A DNA stretch of 64,000 bases. It comes from Mycolicibacterium frederiksbergense (lineage in GTDB: Bacteria > Actinomycetota > Actinomycetes > Mycobacteriales > Mycobacteriaceae). The translations under genes and the position numbers were made by a program. Of the stretch, positions 1 through 9,416 are shown piece by piece (the first letter of the stretch is position 1; the number at the start of each line of letters is the position of its first letter). The stretch covers positions 558,001 through 622,000 of the forward strand of contig NZ_JARXVE010000001.1 of assembly GCF_029893345.1 (NCBI RefSeq), written 5' to 3'. A model generated the notes under the pieces. That model saw only the letters and a program-made list of their open reading frames with translations. It was not told where the DNA came from and did not search any database.

Positions 1-660
1 CAGAACGCCACGATCTATCTCACGGGCACCGCAGCGTCGGTGAAAGACCTGGTGGAGGCGTCGACATACGATTTGCTGATCGCGGCTGTCGCGGCGCTCT
101 GCCTGATTTTCGGGATCATGCTGATAGTCACGCGAAGCTTTATCGCCGCTCTGGTGATCGTGGGTACGGTGGCTCTGTCTCTGGGCGCGGCCTTCGGGCT
201 TTCGGTGCTCATCTGGCAGCACATCCTCGGTATGCCATTGAACTGGGTTGTGCTGGCGATGTCGGTGATCGTGCTGTTGGCGGTGGGTTCTGATTACAAC
301 CTGCTGCTGGTATCGCGGATGAAAGAGGAGATCGGCGCCGGCATCAATACGGGCATCATCCGGGCGATGGGCGGCAGCGGCAAGGTGGTGACCGCCGCGG
401 GCCTGGTGTTCGCATTCACCATGTTGGCAATGGTGGTCAGCGACCTCGTCACCATCGGGCAGCTGGGGGCCACCATCGGTGTCGGTCTGTTGTTCGACAC
501 CTTGGTGGTGCGCGCGTTCATGACACCTGCGATCGCCGCGCTGCTCGGACGGTGGTTCTGGTGGCCACAGCGGGTTCATCCGCGTCCGCTCAGCGAATCT
601 GGGCGCCCGGCTGGCCGCGGCCAGCTTGTGCGTTCCATTCTGCAGAGGGAAGAGCGCTGA
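1..660 (+). CDS. MmpL-family RND transporter, C-terminal part (cut by window edge)
   Basis: The reading frame is open from base 1 and ends in TGA at 658-660, so only the last 219 residues are present. They cover the second transmembrane cluster of an MmpL (RND superfamily) lipid exporter, including the GSDYN motif of the proton-relay helix and the following VSRMKEE loop. The segment is very similar to the C-terminus of the complete MmpL gene that starts 40 bp downstream, so this is a tandem mmpL pair. Classical GPL loci carry such a pair (mmpL4a/mmpL4b, also called tmtp genes), which export the finished GPL across the inner membrane. Family and topology are clear; the exported substrate is inferred from the neighbouring NRPS locus. 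Confidence 0.9.
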   Translation, partial: QNATIYLTGTAASVKDLVEASTYDLLIAAVAALCLIFGIMLIVTRSFIAALVIVGTVALSLGAAFGLSVLIWQHILGMPLNWVVLAMSVIVLLAVGSDYNLLLVSRMKEEIGAGINTGIIRAMGGSGKVVTAAGLVFAFTMLAMVVSDLVTIGQLGATIGVGLLFDTLVVRAFMTPAIAALLGRWFWWPQRVHPRPLSESGRPAGRGQLVRSILQREER

Positions 661-700
661 CTGGCATGAACGCGCTTTCCTGCTGTGCGGTGAAGGCCAC

Positions 701-3568
701 ATGAGCGACCGCCAGATCGGCGACCGGCCGCCATTGATCGCTCGGGCGATCTATCGGCTCTCGGTTCCGATCATTCTCGGGTGGTTGGCGGTCATCGCCG
801 TCGTAACCTTCGCTGTTCCCTCGCTGGAACAAGTCGGGCGGGAAAGCTCCGTATCGCTGGTCCCCAAAGATGCGCCGTCGTTTCGGGCGATGCAGCGCAT
901 GGGTGAGGTGTTCAAGGAATCCGATTCCGACAGCGTCGCGATGATCGTTTTGGAGGGGGACCACCCCCTTGGCGAAGCCGAGCACCGCTATTACGACGAA
1001 CTGATTCGTCAGTTGCGGGCCGATACGACGCATGTGCAGCACATCCAGGATTACTGGGGGGACTCGCTGACCGCGTCGGGCGTGCAAAGCGCCGATGATC
1101 AGAGTGCCTATGTCCAGCTGAATCTCGCAGGCAACCAAGGCCAAGCCCTGGCCAACGAATCTGTGGAAGCGGTCCGGGGCATTGTGGAAAAGACTCCACC
1201 ACCGCCCGGGGTGAAGGCCTATGTCACCGGCCCCGCTCCGTTGGTGACGGACATGAACCACGCGGGCGATTCATCGATCATGAAAATCACCCTGGTGACC
1301 CTGGTGGTGATCTTCACGGTCCTGCTTTTCGTATATCGCTCGATCATCACCGTCGTTCTTTTGCTGGCTATGGTCGGAATACAGGTGCAGGCGGCTCGGG
1401 GAGTGGTTGCATTCCTCGGCGATCACCAAATTCTTGGGCTTTCGACATTTTCGGTCAATCTTCTGGTGTCGCTGGGAATCGCCGTTGGAACGGATTACGG
1501 AATTTTCTTCATCGGGCGGTATCACGAGGCGCGTCAGGCCGGCGAAGATCGCGAAACCGCGTTTTACACCACCTATCGCAGTGTTGCAAAGGTGGTCGTG
1601 GCTTCAGGTTTGACGATTGCTGGGGCTATCTACTGCCTGAGCTTCACCCGCCTGCCCTATTTCGAAACGATGGGCATTCCTTCCGCCTTGGGTATGGCAG
1701 TTGCCGTCGCGGTGGCTGTCACGCTGGTCCCCGCGGTCATTGCCGTCGGCGGCCGTTTTGGGCTGTTCGAGCCCAAGCGGAAACTCATGGTCCGCCGGTG
1801 GCGCGGGGTGGGCACGGCCGTGGTTCGGTGGCCGGTGCCAATTCTCGCTGCGGCGTGTGCGGTGGCGTTCGTCGGACTTCTGGCGCTGCCCGGATACCAA
1901 TCCAGCTACGACGACCGCCGGTACGTGCCGCAAGATATTCCGGCCAATGTTGGGTATGCGGCTGCCGAGCGACATTTTCCTGAGTCGCGGATGACGCCCG
2001 ATATCCTGATGATCGAGGCCGATCACGATATGCGCAACCCGACAGATTTTTTGGTGCTGCACAAACTTGCCAAGCAAGTCTTCGCCGTCCCGGGAATTGC
2101 AACGGTGCAGAGCATAACCAGGCCTGAGGGAAGCCCGATCGAGCGGACGTCGATACCTTTTCAGATCAGTCTGCAGAGCGCCGGTCTTCTTCAGATCATG
2201 CCATTTGCGAAAGATCGCATGAATGACATGGAGAAGCAGGCGGCTGACATGCAGCGGATGATTACCCAGATGGAGGGCACCTATAACCTGATGAAGTTGA
2301 TCGGCGCGATCACCCACAACACGGTCGAGTTGACGGGCGAAACAGCCGCAATCACCGATCAGTTGATGGCGACCGTCGCGAGTTTCGACGACTTCTTCCG
2401 GCCGCTGCGCAATTACCTGTACTGGGAAGGCCACTGCTACGACATTCCGGTTTGCTTCGCAATTCGATCAGTGTTCGACGCGCTCGACGGAACCGACAAG
2501 CTCAGCCTTCAAATGCACAAACTTCTCGACAACTTGGTAAAAGTCGACGGGTTACAGGCGCAGCTTGTCACTCAGTTGCCGCCGATGATCGAGATCATGA
2601 AGTCAATGAGAACCATGATGCTGACGATGCACAGCACCATGTCCGGGATGATCGCCATCGTGGACGACACGACGTCGAATGCCACCGCGATGGGAAAGAT
2701 CTTCGACGCCTCCCAGAACGACGACTCCTTTTATCTGCCGCCGGAAGTCTTCGAGAACAAGGACTTCCAACGAGCGATGAGCCTGTTCTTTTCCCCGGAT
2801 GGGAAGGCGGTACGGCTGATCCTCACGCACCGGGGTGATCCCGGAACACCCGAGGGCATCTCGCGGGTGGATGCCGTGCGGACGGCCGCCGAGGAAGCGA
2901 TCAAGGTGACGCCGCTAGAGAACGCCTCGATCCACCTCGCCGGTACCGCTGCGACATACAAGGATCTGCGTGACGGGTCCAAATACGATCTCTTGATCGC
3001 GGGGGTCGCGGCGCTTTGCCTTGTTTTCGGCATCATGCTGGTTGTGACGCGTAGTTTCGTCGCCGCTTTGGTGATCGTTGGCACGGTGGCGCTTTCGCTC
3101 GGCGCGGCGTTTGGGCTTTCGGTGCTCGTCTGGCAACACATTCTCGGTATCCAGTTGCACTGGCTCGTGCTCGCTATGTCGGTCATCGTCCTGTTGGCGG
3201 TGGGTTCTGACTACAACCTGTTGCTGGTGTCGCGGATGAAAGAGGAAGTCGGTGCGGGCATCAACACCGGCATCATCCGAGCCATGGGCGGCACCGGAAA
3301 GGTGGTGACGACCGCAGGTCTGGTGTTCGCGTTCACGATGCTGTCCATGGTGGTCAGTGATCTGCGCATCATCGGGCAGGTGGGTTCCACCATCGGGTTG
3401 GGTCTGTTGTTTGACACCTTGGTGGTACGTGCATTCATGACGCCTGCGATCGCCGCGTTGCTGGGGCGGTGGTTCTGGTGGCCGCTGAGGGTCCGGCAGC
3501 GCCCGTCCAGTGCGGTTCTGGGCCCAGTGACAAGCCCCGCTGGCCCACTGGTCAAGCAGGAGGCGTGA
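701..3568 (+). CDS. MmpL-family RND lipid transporter (MmpL4-like)
   Basis: A 955-residue protein, the usual MmpL4 length. The ATG at 701 is chosen over upstream in-frame starts because an AAGG lies about 7 bp before it and the protein then begins with the usual polar lead ([11 protein letters not shown]) into TM1. Seen in order: TM1 (about residues 20-45), a first periplasmic loop, TM2-6 with GTDYG (D265, Y266), a long second periplasmic loop rich in Met/Gln helices (about 480-690), and TM7-12 with GSDYN (D837, Y838). The two Asp-Tyr pairs are the RND proton-translocation residues. It lies 40 bp behind another mmpL and 98 bp before a secreted small protein, and probably forms an export operon for the cluster's lipopeptide. 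No mmpS gene is visible; it may lie left of the window. Confidence 0.93.
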   Translation: MSDRQIGDRPPLIARAIYRLSVPIILGWLAVIAVVTFAVPSLEQVGRESSVSLVPKDAPSFRAMQRMGEVFKESDSDSVAMIVLEGDHPLGEAEHRYYDELIRQLRADTTHVQHIQDYWGDSLTASGVQSADDQSAYVQLNLAGNQGQALANESVEAVRGIVEKTPPPPGVKAYVTGPAPLVTDMNHAGDSSIMKITLVTLVVIFTVLLFVYRSIITVVLLLAMVGIQVQAARGVVAFLGDHQILGLSTFSVNLLVSLGIAVGTDYGIFFIGRYHEARQAGEDRETAFYTTYRSVAKVVVASGLTIAGAIYCLSFTRLPYFETMGIPSALGMAVAVAVAVTLVPAVIAVGGRFGLFEPKRKLMVRRWRGVGTAVVRWPVPILAAACAVAFVGLLALPGYQSSYDDRRYVPQDIPANVGYAAAERHFPESRMTPDILMIEADHDMRNPTDFLVLHKLAKQVFAVPGIATVQSITRPEGSPIERTSIPFQISLQSAGLLQIMPFAKDRMNDMEKQAADMQRMITQMEGTYNLMKLIGAITHNTVELTGETAAITDQLMATVASFDDFFRPLRNYLYWEGHCYDIPVCFAIRSVFDALDGTDKLSLQMHKLLDNLVKVDGLQAQLVTQLPPMIEIMKSMRTMMLTMHSTMSGMIAIVDDTTSNATAMGKIFDASQNDDSFYLPPEVFENKDFQRAMSLFFSPDGKAVRLILTHRGDPGTPEGISRVDAVRTAAEEAIKVTPLENASIHLAGTAATYKDLRDGSKYDLLIAGVAALCLVFGIMLVVTRSFVAALVIVGTVALSLGAAFGLSVLVWQHILGIQLHWLVLAMSVIVLLAVGSDYNLLLVSRMKEEVGAGINTGIIRAMGGTGKVVTTAGLVFAFTMLSMVVSDLRIIGQVGSTIGLGLLFDTLVVRAFMTPAIAALLGRWFWWPLRVRQRPSSAVLGPVTSPAGPLVKQEA

Positions 3569-3666
3569 TTTCACGTGTGGTCGACCTGGACAAAGCATGG
3601 GTGAGATCGAGCCACGCCGATTACAGTCGGGTGGGTCGGGAGCAATGGTAGGGAGGAAGTTTGGAT

Positions 3667-4005
3667 ATGTTCCGTCTTTCGTTGACCAGGCTGGCCGCCG
3701 GCATTGGGGGACTGGCATTGTCGTTGACCGCCGGTGCCGGGATCGCGTCTGCGGGGCCTAATTTGGATTCGGCCGTCAACACGACCTGCACTTATCCACA
3801 GTTGGTTTCAGCGCTCAATGCCCAAGATCCGCAAGTTGGCAAGGCATTCGATCAATCGCCGATACTCCAGCGTGGCTTGCGCGAATTCCTCGCTGACGCA
3901 CCGGCTAAGCGGGTGAGGACGGCCCAAGATGTGGCTAACGCTCCGATGTTCCAGCCGTACCTCGGCACTATCGAACAAGCCTTCAATACCTGTAACAACT
4001 TCTGA
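3667..4005 (+). CDS. Secreted hemophore-related small protein
   Basis: A 112-residue protein with an N-terminal signal peptide (positive start, hydrophobic core, cleavage probably after ...GIASA, about residue 28). The mature part has two cysteines, one in the CTYPQLVSAL segment and one in the final NTCNNF, the pattern of the mycobacterial hemophore-related family (Rv0203-like). The ATG at 3667 is preferred over the TTG at 3661 because the GGAGG at about 3652 is then properly spaced. In M. tuberculosis such a protein works with MmpL3/MmpL11 in haem uptake. Here it directly follows an MmpL gene in a lipopeptide locus, so it could be a periplasmic partner of that MmpL. A role in haem binding is family knowledge, not shown by this sequence. 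Confidence 0.75.
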   Translation: MFRLSLTRLAAGIGGLALSLTAGAGIASAGPNLDSAVNTTCTYPQLVSALNAQDPQVGKAFDQSPILQRGLREFLADAPAKRVRTAQDVANAPMFQPYLGTIEQAFNTCNNF

Positions 4006-4368
4006 TCTGTGGTGAGCGCCGCTGTCTCGGTGCAGTCCGTCCAGGGCTGCCCCAGCGGGGAGCGCTGTTCGCTGCCCCGGATCGGTCGTCCTCACTTGCG
4101 GATTTCGTTGAGTGGCCGATCCGGCTCGGCAGCAAAGAGATCATGCGGCATATAGCAATTCGCGACGAGAGCGGCGCATCACCGAATATCCTGCCGTCAT
4201 GAGCCAGAGCCGATGCACCGTCGTGAAGCACACCGCGGGAGCTACTCCCTTCTGTGCAGCGACTGCGAACATCGACCAACTCGATGCCGCCACACGCCCC
4301 ACGGACTCATCGTCAAGTTTCACGGCGATCATGCACAATGCCGAGACGCTTTTCGAACAGAGGTACCG
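4006..4368. other. Intergenic region, no gene recognised
   Basis: 363 bp between the hemophore-like gene and the sulfotransferase. Open frames run through it on both strands but none has recognisable protein character. One frame is the 5' extension of the sulfotransferase ORF, which could start as early as 4213. It probably holds the promoter for the downstream + strand genes; no convincing -35/-10 pair was found by eye. Confidence 0.5.
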
Positions 4369-5427
4369 ATGGCATCGGTTCGTCCAGCCGCAACAGGATC
4401 TCGCCGCGGATCATCGCACTCCCGAGTTGCCCGGGGCGCCGTTCTCGGAGTTGTGCCGGTGAACCCCGTCGGGCACAGCGGGTCCGCGGTCCGCCCGGTC
4501 GCCTTGTTCGTCTTGGGGGTGCCTCGATCTGGAACGTCGGCGGTCACGCGCGTTCTCTCCCTGTGCGGTGCTCAGCTCCCTGCCGGGTTGTCGGGCGCCG
4601 ACCCGCGCAACCCGCGTGGCTACTGGGAACCGCGTGCGTCCCTCCATCTCAACAACACAATTTTGCGCCGCCACGGCAGTGCCGTGTTCGACACGTCGCT
4701 GCGCTTGCAGGAGGACGGGGGGTTCGGCGCGGACCAGAAGGCCGCCTGTATCACCAAGATTGGAGAGTTTCTCTCCACGTTGCCGGCCGCGCCGCTCGTG
4801 CTCATCAAGGACCTGCAGATCACGCTGTTGTCCAGTGTTTGGTTCGAGGCCACGCGGCGGGCCGGTTTCGACATCGCGGTCGTGAACATGGTGCGCCCTC
4901 CGCAAGAAGTCATCGCATCAGGTGCGGCGGACTTCCTGACGTCGCCGGAGCTCGGGAGCGCGCTGTGGCTGAAATTCAACCTGCTGGCCGAGAGAGACAC
5001 CCGAGAGCTGCCGCGCGTATTCGTTGAATACGCTAACCTCCTGGACGATTGGCGACGGGAGGTGAAGCGGATCTCAGTAACTCTCGGGATCGATCTGGAC
5101 GCCCGGGATGAGGACGCGATCGACGAGTTCCTCACTCCGGATCTCCACCGCCAGCGACACACCGGCCCGGTGACTGAAACTTTCGGCACGGACTGGATAT
5201 CTGTGGTCTACGAGGCGCTGCACGCGGCGGCGGGCGACGAGCCTTGGGATCAGTCTGCGCTGGATCGGGTTTATTCCGAATATCGAGCGAGCGAACAGGG
5301 TTTCAGGGCGGTATTCGAGAATTCGGTCCGCTTGCACAAACTCAACCGATTCATCCGGCCGTCCATCCTGAAGTTTCGCTACGAGGCCGTTGCGATGGCC
5401 CACCGGCGCCGCGGGACTTGGGCCTGA
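4369..5427 (+). CDS. Sulfotransferase family protein
   Basis: A 352-residue protein if it starts at ATG 4369, which has AGAGG five bases upstream; GTG starts at 4453 and 4459 lie closer to the conserved core and cannot be excluded. The core opens with a beta strand and a P-loop-like 5'-phosphosulfate-binding motif, PRSGTS (residues 52-57), as in PAPS-dependent sulfotransferases. Further on is a VNMVRPPQEVIASG stretch resembling the 3'-phosphate-binding region. Expected reaction: transfer of sulfate from PAPS to a hydroxyl of a sugar or lipid, in the cytoplasm. Its place between the MmpL genes and the glycosyltransferases suggests it sulfates the cluster's glycolipopeptide. The acceptor is inferred. 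Confidence 0.8.
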   Translation: MASVRPAATGSRRGSSHSRVARGAVLGVVPVNPVGHSGSAVRPVALFVLGVPRSGTSAVTRVLSLCGAQLPAGLSGADPRNPRGYWEPRASLHLNNTILRRHGSAVFDTSLRLQEDGGFGADQKAACITKIGEFLSTLPAAPLVLIKDLQITLLSSVWFEATRRAGFDIAVVNMVRPPQEVIASGAADFLTSPELGSALWLKFNLLAERDTRELPRVFVEYANLLDDWRREVKRISVTLGIDLDARDEDAIDEFLTPDLHRQRHTGPVTETFGTDWISVVYEALHAAAGDEPWDQSALDRVYSEYRASEQGFRAVFENSVRLHKLNRFIRPSILKFRYEAVAMAHRRRGTWA

Positions 5428-5494
5428 CTGCCGACGGATGGTTTGGGCGAGGATTGGGATGCAGGGACTCAACCAGACTGAAAGAGGCTGATTG

Positions 5495-6913
5495 GTGCCA
5501 GGGCGGGTAAATCGCGCACGCGAATCGTTGAGAGCACGCCGCGCACGCGAGCGATCTGTGCGACCGGACAATCGGCTCGCATTGGCAGACGAAGCCCTGT
5601 TCGCAGAGCATCGCGCCGCCGGCATGAACGTCGTCATACAGGTCACATGGCTGTATGAGCATCCTGTCGATCTCGATGGGCTGCGGCGGTTTCATCATTC
5701 TCTCGGTCAGGGGTTGTTGGGTCGTCGCATCGAGCGTCCAGCACTGCCGGTCGCCCGGCATCGGTGGGTCGTGGATCGCGGGCCGTCCGACGTCGATATC
5801 GCAGAGTTGACCCGCCCCCGCAAGGAATTCGGGCACTGGGTCGCTGAACGCTCGCAACTTCCCGTCAACGCTGAATCGGGTCCAGGCTGGCACGTCGGCG
5901 TCCTGCCCCTCGATGATGGCTCGACCGCGGTCAGCCTGGTGCTTTCGCACAACTTGATCGACGGCCTTGGGCTCGCGATGGTGATAGTCGAAGGGGCCCT
6001 GGGTAAGACGCGCGATCTCGGGTACCCGCCGCCGCTGTCACGCACCCGACTGCGGGCGTTGGGTCAGGATGTTCGACAAACCGCGCGCGACGTGCCCGAG
6101 GTGGCGCGGGCACTGGTCAGTGCGGTGAAATCGGCCCGAGAGCAGGCTCGCGCCAAGACCGAGAACCACGATTCACCGGCACCGCGGCCCACGCTCGCCA
6201 AGGTGGCCGGCGCCGACGACGTTGTCCTCGTACCGGCCCTCACGATTTACGTCGATCTGGACGATTGGGACGCGCGCGCGGAAGCTCTTGGCGGAGCGAG
6301 CCACACCCTGGCCGCGGCCTTCGCCGCCAAGTTCGGGGAGCGCCTCGGGCGGGTACGTGCAAAGGACGGCGCCGTCACCCTCCAGATCCCGATCAGCGAC
6401 CGCAGCACGGAGGACGACACCCGCGCCATGGCACTGTCGTATGCGCGCGTCACCGTCGACCCGACGCACGTCACAAAGGATCTGAGCGAAGTCCGGGCTG
6501 CCGTCAAGCAGACGCTGAGGAACTTGAAAGAAACACCAGACGAGTCCAAACAACTCCTGTGGCTGCCGTCGTTTGTGCCGAAGCGGATGCTGAAACAGAT
6601 GGTCGCCAGGATGCCCGCCGATCCCGACCAAGCGGTGTTTTCGTCCTATCTCGGCGATCTCAGTTCGTTGATCAGCCAGGCCGATGGCACCACAGCAGAA
6701 TTCGCCAACGCACGAACGACGGGGCAGCAAGAGTCGCGACAGCTCCTTGAACGAACCGGCGGCCGCACAGTCATTCTCTCTGGACGTATAAGTGGCAAGA
6801 TTTTCATCAGCGTCGGCGCCTACCAACCAGGCGCAGAGAACACAACATGCGCTTTGCGTGAACTGGCTGCGCACACGCTCGCGGATTTCGACCTTGCTGG
6901 TGAGATCCACTGA
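5495..6913 (+). CDS. Condensation-fold acyltransferase (PapA/WES-like)
   Basis: A 472-residue protein; GTG 5495 is preferred (AGAGG about 10 bp upstream), with TTG 5492 as the alternative. It has the acyltransferase signature HNLIDG (HxxxDG, H152 to G157) followed by a hydrophobic helix, typical of the BAHD/condensation-domain superfamily that includes PapA proteins and wax ester synthases. A DFD-type PISDR stretch near residue 305 fits the second structural motif. Such enzymes esterify a hydroxyl with an acyl-CoA or a carrier-bound acyl group. In this locus it could O-acylate or O-acetylate a sugar or a threonine of the peptide. The 3' end is followed by a 108-bp gap to the first glycosyltransferase. 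Substrates cannot be read from sequence. Confidence 0.75.
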   Translation: MPGRVNRARESLRARRARERSVRPDNRLALADEALFAEHRAAGMNVVIQVTWLYEHPVDLDGLRRFHHSLGQGLLGRRIERPALPVARHRWVVDRGPSDVDIAELTRPRKEFGHWVAERSQLPVNAESGPGWHVGVLPLDDGSTAVSLVLSHNLIDGLGLAMVIVEGALGKTRDLGYPPPLSRTRLRALGQDVRQTARDVPEVARALVSAVKSAREQARAKTENHDSPAPRPTLAKVAGADDVVLVPALTIYVDLDDWDARAEALGGASHTLAAAFAAKFGERLGRVRAKDGAVTLQIPISDRSTEDDTRAMALSYARVTVDPTHVTKDLSEVRAAVKQTLRNLKETPDESKQLLWLPSFVPKRMLKQMVARMPADPDQAVFSSYLGDLSSLISQADGTTAEFANARTTGQQESRQLLERTGGRTVILSGRISGKIFISVGAYQPGAENTTCALRELAAHTLADFDLAGEIH

Positions 6914-7021
6914 CGTACCCGAAGTACCGTCGGTAGCCTTGACGGTTCGATCCCGAAGATCAGGTGCCACAGCATTGTTCGCAACAGGTCGGACTGGAGA
7001 TCTCATGTCGCGAGAAGCGTT

Positions 7022-8293
7022 ATGAAGTTGGTGCTGGCGAGCTATGGAACTCGCGGCGATGTCGAGCCCTGCGTCGCGGTCGCTTGTGAGTTGCAGCGCC
7101 GCGGGCACGACGTGCGCGTGGCAGTCCCGCCCGACTTGGTGGGCTTCGCTGAGACGGCTGGTCTTGCGACGGTCCCCTACGGGCCGGACACTGCGGTGTG
7201 GTCGGACGCGCACCGCGACTTCTGGATCCGTTTCTTCGGCAACTTTTGGAAGCTCCGCGAACTGGTCAAACTGTGGCGCGAAATGCAAGAGATCGGGGAG
7301 TCCGTTGTCCGGTTCTGGGAGGAGATCACCACGACGCTGGCGTCGCTGGCTGACGGGGCGGACCTGCTCATAACCTTTCTGAACTTCGAGCCGCCCGCGG
7401 TGAATGTCGCGGAGTACTACGGCATTCCGTTGGCCACGGTGCACGTCTCTCCGGTGCGACCCAACGGCCGGATGCTAGCGTTCCTGCCGCCGTCGTTGGG
7501 CCGGTACGCACTAGCGGTGTACGAGTGGGCCAATTGGCGCGGGGTGAAGAAGTTCGACGACGCGCAGCGCCGTCAACTAGGACTGCCGAAGGCCACCGAG
7601 TCCTCGCCGCGGCGGATCACCGAGCGCGGGTCACTGGAAGTGCAGGCCTACGATCACGTTTGCTTTCCCGGGCTGGCTACCGAATGGGCGAAATGGGAGG
7701 GGCAAAGACCTTTTGTCGGTGCGCTGACGATGGAGTTGACAACGGACGGCGACGACGAGGTCGCCACGTGGATTGCCGCAGGCACACCTCCTATCTTCTT
7801 CAGCTTTGGCAGCACCCCGGTCAAATCTCCCGCTGACACCCTCGCGATGATCCGGACGGCTTGCGCGCAGTTGGGCGAGCGCGCGTTGGTGTGCGCCGGC
7901 TCGAGTGACTTCAGCCAGATCGCCGAGTCCGACCAGGTAAAAATCGTGGACACAATGAATTTCGCGGCCGCATTTCCAGCCTGCCGCGCGCTTGTGCACC
8001 ACGGTGGCATGGGCACCATGTCCGCAGGCCTGCGCGCCGGAGTCCCCATGCTTATTTTCTGGACGGCGCTCGACCAGGCGATCTGGGCAGCTCGCGTCAA
8101 ACGGCTGAAAGTAGGTTTCGGACGGCGTATCTCGGCTGCTACCAGCGAATCGCTCGTCGCAGACCTGCGCACGATTCTCGACCCGAAGTATGTCGCCCGG
8201 GCCCGTGAAGTCGCTACTCAGATGACGAAACCGGACGATAGCGTTGTCCAGACGGCTGAACTCCTGGAACGATTCGCCCAATCACGGCAGTGA
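7022..8293 (+). CDS. GT1-family glycosyltransferase 1 (RtfA/Gtf-like)
   Basis: A 423-residue glycosyltransferase starting at ATG 7022, where the conserved family N-terminus begins (MKLVLASYGTRGDVEP, acceptor-side Rossmann fold). The C-terminal donor half has the FSFGSTP strand, the ALVHHGGMGTMSAGLRAGVP nucleotide-sugar loop and LDQAIW. The mid-segment GSLEVQAYDHVCFPGL matches the rhamnosyl/6-deoxytalosyl transferases of mycobacterial GPL biosynthesis (RtfA, Gtf1, Gtf2). Those attach 6-deoxytalose to D-allo-threonine or rhamnose to alaninol or an oligosaccharide. It is the first and most divergent of three paralogues in this locus; it has MGTMSAG where the other two have an intact GTTAAG loop. 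Donor and acceptor are inferred. Confidence 0.9.
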   Translation: MKLVLASYGTRGDVEPCVAVACELQRRGHDVRVAVPPDLVGFAETAGLATVPYGPDTAVWSDAHRDFWIRFFGNFWKLRELVKLWREMQEIGESVVRFWEEITTTLASLADGADLLITFLNFEPPAVNVAEYYGIPLATVHVSPVRPNGRMLAFLPPSLGRYALAVYEWANWRGVKKFDDAQRRQLGLPKATESSPRRITERGSLEVQAYDHVCFPGLATEWAKWEGQRPFVGALTMELTTDGDDEVATWIAAGTPPIFFSFGSTPVKSPADTLAMIRTACAQLGERALVCAGSSDFSQIAESDQVKIVDTMNFAAAFPACRALVHHGGMGTMSAGLRAGVPMLIFWTALDQAIWAARVKRLKVGFGRRISAATSESLVADLRTILDPKYVARAREVATQMTKPDDSVVQTAELLERFAQSRQ

Positions 8294-8381
8294 CTGACAT
8301 GACACGGGGTGACTGTCTCGCGCCGCCAACCCTGTCGGCTCCGGAAGGGATCGGGAGCGGATGGCCGTCCAAGTCGGCAGC

Positions 8382-9170
8382 TCAGATGATGCCCAAACCC
8401 TTTACCACCTGCAATAACCCGATCATCACGAAGATGCCTATCATCACCTGACGGCGGTTCGCCAGTGCCCAGTCGTGCACCGGTTGCAGCACTGCTTGGG
8501 TTCGCACTGGAGCGATCAGATGGCTGACGACGGCGACCTCGAACACCGCGAACATCGCGACAACGAACAGGATGACGGCCAGGATCTGCGTGCCCGTCGA
8601 CGCCCCAGAGGACACGACGGTCGTCGCCACAAACAGGACTAGCGGAAACCCCGGCAAGAATCCCATACCGCACACCAGCGCGACCCACAATGCACCACTG
8701 TCCCAGGCCCTTTGAAGCCGGCCGAACAGCCGCCGGATAGCAGATTCGCCATTCGTCGCATCTCCCACTACGGCAAACGGCGAGGAGATTTGGGTGGATC
8801 CCTCGGATTCCAGCACCCGGGTCGAGGTGTCGCCGCCCGCTGTCGGCACCTGCGCTCGCCGGCGCACCCAGAAACGTACTGCAATCAGCGCAGCAACCGT
8901 CAGCACGAGCACACCCATGCCGAGTTGTATGTGCCGGGTCGCGGCGCTGGCAGCCGGAGCCTGCGGGCTGAACATTGGAGCGCGGTGAAGCAATACCACT
9001 GGGACCAACAGCGCAGGAATGTTCGTGGTGAGGCAGCCGATCCAACACACGAGCAGGTTCTGCACCGGCCGCGGGCGGGAGATCACAAGAAGGATGAGGG
9101 CCAGAAGGGCGGGATTGAACGCCATCACAATCGCCATCCCGAGTAGTGAGCCCCACACGGCCTCGAACAC
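8382..9170 (-). CDS. GAP-like polytopic membrane protein 1
   Basis: A 262-residue integral membrane protein, GTG start at 9170, with about six hydrophobic helices. The first helix carries the motif (A)VWGSLLGMAIVMAFNPALL followed by SRPRPVQNLL, shared almost word for word with the second GAP-like protein at 11,638-12,426. The fold and motif match the GAP family (GPL-addressing protein), needed in M. smegmatis to deliver GPL to the cell surface. A cytoplasmic loop rich in Ser/Thr/Glu separates the two halves (about residues 95-150). It is antisense to its neighbours: it converges with glycosyltransferase 1 and diverges from glycosyltransferase 2, with 246 bp between the starts. Role inferred: surface export of the lipopeptide alongside MmpL. 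Confidence 0.82.
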   Translation of the reverse strand: MFEAVWGSLLGMAIVMAFNPALLALILLVISRPRPVQNLLVCWIGCLTTNIPALLVPVVLLHRAPMFSPQAPAASAATRHIQLGMGVLVLTVAALIAVRFWVRRRAQVPTAGGDTSTRVLESEGSTQISSPFAVVGDATNGESAIRRLFGRLQRAWDSGALWVALVCGMGFLPGFPLVLFVATTVVSSGASTGTQILAVILFVVAMFAVFEVAVVSHLIAPVRTQAVLQPVHDWALANRRQVMIGIFVMIGLLQVVKGLGII

Positions 9171-9416
9171 TACCTGCTAGGTTTCCATATTTTGGGTCTT
9201 TTGGAACGCTCGGTGATCTTGAACCCGGCGCACGATTCTCGCACGGGCGGCCCTGCGAACCGACCCGAGGACCTTCTGGTTCCGGTCGAATCTTGCGCAG
9301 TTTCTTCCGGATTCACCTGTTCTGTTTTGGACCGGAACCGACCGGGGGTAGGGATAATGGCCAAAGCCTCAGGGCAGCCCACGGGTGTGATTGCTGAAAG
9401 GTTAGAGGTCTCCGCG
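9171..9416. promoter_or_regulatory. Divergent promoter region between GAP-like 1 and glycosyltransferase 2
   Basis: 246 bp between two divergent starts, so it must contain at least one promoter and probably two. The segment is visibly less GC-rich in places (around 9330-9360). I could not define -35/-10 boxes with confidence. An in-frame ATG at 9357 offers an upstream start for the glycosyltransferase, but family alignment and an AGAGG before 9417 favour 9417. Confidence 0.45.

Noticed and set aside
626..700. Upstream start for the complete MmpL (25 extra residues)
   Set aside because: The extra part overlaps the end of the previous mmpL, has no family likeness, and the ATG at 701 has a proper ribosome binding site.
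9192..9416. N-terminal extension of glycosyltransferase 2 (75 residues)
   Set aside because: The family fold begins at 9417 in all three paralogues; the extension is divergent promoter DNA.
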